Part shown: positions 61,386 through 64,000 of the stretch, one piece after another | Layout: each line of letters begins with the position of its first letter | Numbering within the stretch: position 1 is the first letter of the stretch | Assembly: GCA_947387575.1 (NCBI GenBank) | Contig: CANDOC010000001.1 | Span: 248,001 to 312,000 of the forward strand | Length of the DNA: 64,000 bases | Reading direction: 5' to 3' | Origin: Spongorhabdus nitratireducens | Lineage (GTDB): Bacteria > Pseudomonadota > Gammaproteobacteria > Pseudomonadales > Endozoicomonadaceae | Position numbers and translations under genes: made by a program | The notes under the pieces: generated by a model | Seen by the model: only the letters and a program-made list of their open reading frames with translations | Told to the model about the DNA's origin: nothing | Database searches by the model: none

Positions 61386-62279
61386 CTATTCAGTAGATAA
61401 CTCATATGATTGACAAAACTTGATGAAGCTTTCAATAGGCTCAGGGTAATCTCTATTATCATCAGTAATACAGTGGATGCTTGAAATCATCTCTGTATCT
61501 TTGAGCTGAAGTGATACAAGCTCCTCCTGATCAAGCTCTTTAGATACAGAGCTTAAGCTTAAAGCTGCGATACCTATGTTCAATTTTACGCTTACCTTGA
61601 TAGCTTCTATGCTAGCAAACTCACTTATATTAGCTGTGCTATATGCTCCTGCATTGATTAGAATTCGTTCGAACTGATTGCGATAACAACAACCCTGCTC
61701 AGTGAGTATCACATGTTCATCTATTAGATCATGAGAACTTATTTCAATTTTTTTAGCCAGAGGGTGAGATGGTGAGCAAACTAAAACTATTTCTTCCTCC
61801 TTAAAAATATGAGCAGTCAGGCCTTGTCTCATAAATGGCTTCTCAAGTATAAATACTAAATCTAGATTACCTGCTAAAAGTTCACGCTTCAAATGTGCTA
61901 CTGGTATTTGTTGAATAGAAAAGCGTATCTCTTTGTTTTGAAGACGATATTGACTAAGTATCTTGGGTAGATAATAAGTAAGAATGGTATCATTACCGGC
62001 TATTTTAATTTGATGATTTTTTTGAGTAGTAGCAATAATAGTTTTTGCTTCTTCGCACATATTTAAAATTTTTTTTGTATAGTGCAGCAGCTGCTGGCCA
62101 CTTGTAGTTAGCTCAACTCCTCGCCCATTTCTTTCAAATAGCCGAGTATCAAGTTCTTCCTCAAGACTTTTGATTTGGTTGGTTACTGCAGACTGTACAT
62201 AGCCGAGTCTATCTGCAGCTTCGCTAAAATGAAGTGTTTGTGCTGCACACTGAAACGTTCTGAGCTTTTTAAAATCCAT
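61386..62279 (-). CDS. LysR-family transcriptional regulator
   Basis: N-terminal MDFKKLRTFQCAAQTLHFSEAADRLGYVQSAVTNQIKSLEEELDTRLFERNGRGVELT is a classic LysR DNA-binding domain; the effector domain follows. Divergent from a LysE-type exporter, the usual regulator-exporter arrangement (as in ArgP-ArgO or LysG-LysE). Confidence 0.92.
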   Translation of the reverse strand: MDFKKLRTFQCAAQTLHFSEAADRLGYVQSAVTNQIKSLEEELDTRLFERNGRGVELTTSGQQLLHYTKKILNMCEEAKTIIATTQKNHQIKIAGNDTILTYYLPKILSQYRLQNKEIRFSIQQIPVAHLKRELLAGNLDLVFILEKPFMRQGLTAHIFKEEEIVLVCSPSHPLAKKIEISSHDLIDEHVILTEQGCCYRNQFERILINAGAYSTANISEFASIEAIKVSVKLNIGIAALSLSSVSKELDQEELVSLQLKDTEMISSIHCITDDNRDYPEPIESFIKFCQSYELSTE

Positions 62280-62426
62280 GACTTCACAAAATTTGATAAC
62301 AGCCTTTATTAGATATCATTTTACATGATCTATCAGTGCATACACAATGTCCAACTTCCATTGCTGGTATTGCCACAAGATTGAATTTTAATCGCATAGC
62401 TGTACTGGTAGATCAACAGGTAGCAC

Positions 62427-63044
62427 ATGGGACGATGTATGCTCGAAAGTAAGTTTGTACTTTGGTTTGGAATGATGTTCCCATTAATATTCTCGGCAGG
62501 ACCGGCAAATGTTGCCATGGCAGCATTATCTGCAAAGCAAGGTTTCTTCCGGTTGGTACCATTTCTCTCTGGCATAAACCTGACTGTATTTGTACAAGCT
62601 GTATTAATTGGCTCAGGCGCAGGTGTATTGTTAGGAGCGTATCCAAGGTTTTTTTATTTTTTACAGTATCTTGGGTCAATTTATTTGATTTATCTTGCTT
62701 ACAAAATCATAAGTCAGCCTTTATCAGGTGAGGTGAATGAAAGCTCTGATACCAGTTTAGGATTTCTTGATGGTATCATTCTTGAATCTTTAAACGTGAA
62801 ACTCATTTCTGTCACGATAGTGATGTTCTCTAAGTTTTTGGATTCTACATCTACACAACTGTTTCAGGTACTACTTCTCTCTTTGGGTATAGCTGTTTTA
62901 ACTACTGGAGCAACAGTTTCCTGGGCATTGGGTGGGTCATGGCTTCAACGTAAGTTTGCATCTGAACAATCTGAACGTATTCAAAGGTATGTTTTTGGAG
63001 GGATGTTGATTTGTGTATCTTTGTGGATGATTGTTCGTAATTAA
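62427..63044 (+). CDS. LysE/RhtB-family amino-acid exporter
   Basis: Six hydrophobic segments over ~205 residues; start region FGMMFPLIFSAGPANVAMAALSAKQGF carries the LysE GPxN-like motif. It exports an amino acid or related metabolite through the inner membrane. Divergent from a LysR gene that probably controls it. Start may be 62427 or the Met at 62439. Confidence 0.88.
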   Translation: MGRCMLESKFVLWFGMMFPLIFSAGPANVAMAALSAKQGFFRLVPFLSGINLTVFVQAVLIGSGAGVLLGAYPRFFYFLQYLGSIYLIYLAYKIISQPLSGEVNESSDTSLGFLDGIILESLNVKLISVTIVMFSKFLDSTSTQLFQVLLLSLGIAVLTTGATVSWALGGSWLQRKFASEQSERIQRYVFGGMLICVSLWMIVRN

Positions 63045-63278
63045 TAGCCTATGGATGAAGCAGGAAAAAATTGAGGACACCCATATATTTTCCTGTGTTT
63101 TTGAATCTATTTCATACACCTCAAACTTTCAGATAACATTATTATAGAATCTGACTTCGCTTTTATATGCAAGTGATGCAGTCGCGCAATATTAAGCACT
63201 TTGAAAGATGCTGATACCCAAAAGGAAAGGTATTAAAAATATGGGAATAAATTCTGATCTAAATTTTGATAGCTGGAT

Positions 63279-64000
63279 TTAATTGAGCGAAAATAAACGC
63301 CTGCAAACCTCCATACCCTGCATCCACTGTTGTCCAGAATTGAGTGCACAAGCCTTCATTGCAATCACTCTACCGGCTGCGCGGTAAAAGCGATTACCTC
63401 GACCCATGGTCTGAACCCATTCATCTGGATTAATACCCAGACGGGTCAGAATAGGTGGCATATCACTGGAGATCGATCCCCGTTTATCCAGTCGAACAGC
63501 TCGTCCACTCCAGTCTACCAAATCAAAGTAATCATACAGGGTGTAGGGAAGAGCAAGATCAGTTTTCTGACCCTGTGCTCGAAATGGCTTAAGCGTTACG
63601 GGCTGCATTCTTCCTTCACTTTTCGCGAGATGTCTGGCTCGCTCCTGAACTGAGGTGAAGTCGGATTTCTCCGGTGTTGTGGCTATCTTTGCACGAACAG
63701 GGTTAAGATCAACATAAGTCATACAAGTGAGAAGGGCTGCTTCATCCAGTAAAGCCTGGCTTTTAAAGCGCCCCTCCCAGAACCGACCCTTACAGCCGTC
63801 CTCCTTATTAGCCTCACGAGCAAGATATTCGTTAAGACATCGCATAAACCAGCTGATATCCATCAGCCGATCACGATAGGTTGCAACATAGTCGTCAACC
63901 CGTGCCAGTTCAGCAGTGTTCAGTTTATCTCTGGCAAGATATCTCTGTGCCAGGAGTGGACCAGTGAACAGTGAAGTCCAGCGCATCAGTACTTCATCTC
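63279..64000 (-). CDS. IS200-like / REP-associated tyrosine transposase, C-terminal part (cut by right edge)
   Basis: The frame is open to the window's end, so the N-terminus is outside. The visible ~240 residues include VLMRWTSLFTGPLLAQRYL, DISWFMRCLNEYLAREANKEDGCKGRFWEGRFKSQ, ALLTCMTYVDLNPVRAKIA and a basic C-terminal extension, typical of the ~320-residue Y1-type transposases found dispersed in gammaproteobacteria. The HUH metal motif would lie in the missing part. Confidence 0.85.
   Translation of the reverse strand, partial: DEVLMRWTSLFTGPLLAQRYLARDKLNTAELARVDDYVATYRDRLMDISWFMRCLNEYLAREANKEDGCKGRFWEGRFKSQALLDEAALLTCMTYVDLNPVRAKIATTPEKSDFTSVQERARHLAKSEGRMQPVTLKPFRAQGQKTDLALPYTLYDYFDLVDWSGRAVRLDKRGSISSDMPPILTRLGINPDEWVQTMGRGNRFYRAAGRVIAMKACALNSGQQWMQGMEVCRRLFSLN

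Overview
The window looks like part of a gammaproteobacterial chromosome. Support comes from SlyD, RlmJ, a betBA choline-to-betaine locus, two LysR regulators with typical neighbours, and moderate GC with AT-rich insertions. An Oceanospirillales/Endozoicomonas-like marine host is my guess, not something the sequence proves. There is one tRNA (tRNA-Pro, anticodon CGG), no rRNA and no CRISPR array. 

Positions 1-26465 form a defence island. On the minus strand, from 16148 past the left edge, six genes run as one operon: SNF2-type helicase, very large N6-adenine methylase, NERD-UvrD helicase, DUF932-like protein, a 1121-aa protein of unknown family, and the start of a YprA-family helicase. A DISARM-like helicase and methylase joined to a Druantia-like YprA helicase resembles what has recently been called ARMADA (my recollection of the literature). 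Divergent from it at 16574-21033 is a complete Zorya type II-like operon, ZorA-ZorB-ZorE, whose ZorA tail carries 44-residue tandem repeats. Next comes an AT-rich pair, a coiled-coil protein with a degenerate HNH finger followed by an SF2 helicase with zinc ribbons (22044-25126), that I cannot match to a named system. The island ends in debris: a solitary DUF1778 antitoxin, a possible AAA ATPase fragment and an HsdR N-terminal fragment. 

Positions 26700-34448 hold eight overlapping or abutting plus-strand genes closed by a strong terminator: LOG/TIGR00725 protein, propeller-like protein, polysaccharide deacetylase, arylamine N-acetyltransferase-like enzyme, asparagine synthase-like amidotransferase, nucleotide-sugar dehydrogenase, minimal M20 peptidase and a glycosyltransferase-like protein. 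I know no described pathway with this set. It is the best candidate here for an undescribed biosynthetic system. 

Positions 34561-41840 are a second accessory stretch: three unknown minus-strand genes with a 39-bp near-perfect palindrome at the start of the first, a DUF2442 pair, a 700-bp gene-poor stretch, and a SAM methyltransferase coupled to a PLD-SF2 helicase. 

From 41878 on the content is mostly housekeeping: a Gfo/Idh/MocA-ABM operon with a divergent LysR gene; a transglutaminase-like protein; betB, betA and a short BCCT-like transporter; small hypotheticals; a permuted NlpC/P60 protein; slyD; an exported AhpC-like peroxiredoxin without its resolving Cys; GNAT and MaoC proteins; an exported protein that seems to start at AUA; a Phd-like protein; rlmJ; tRNA-Pro; an IS110 relic; a GFA protein; a LysR/LysE pair; and an IS200-like/REP-associated transposase cut by the right edge.
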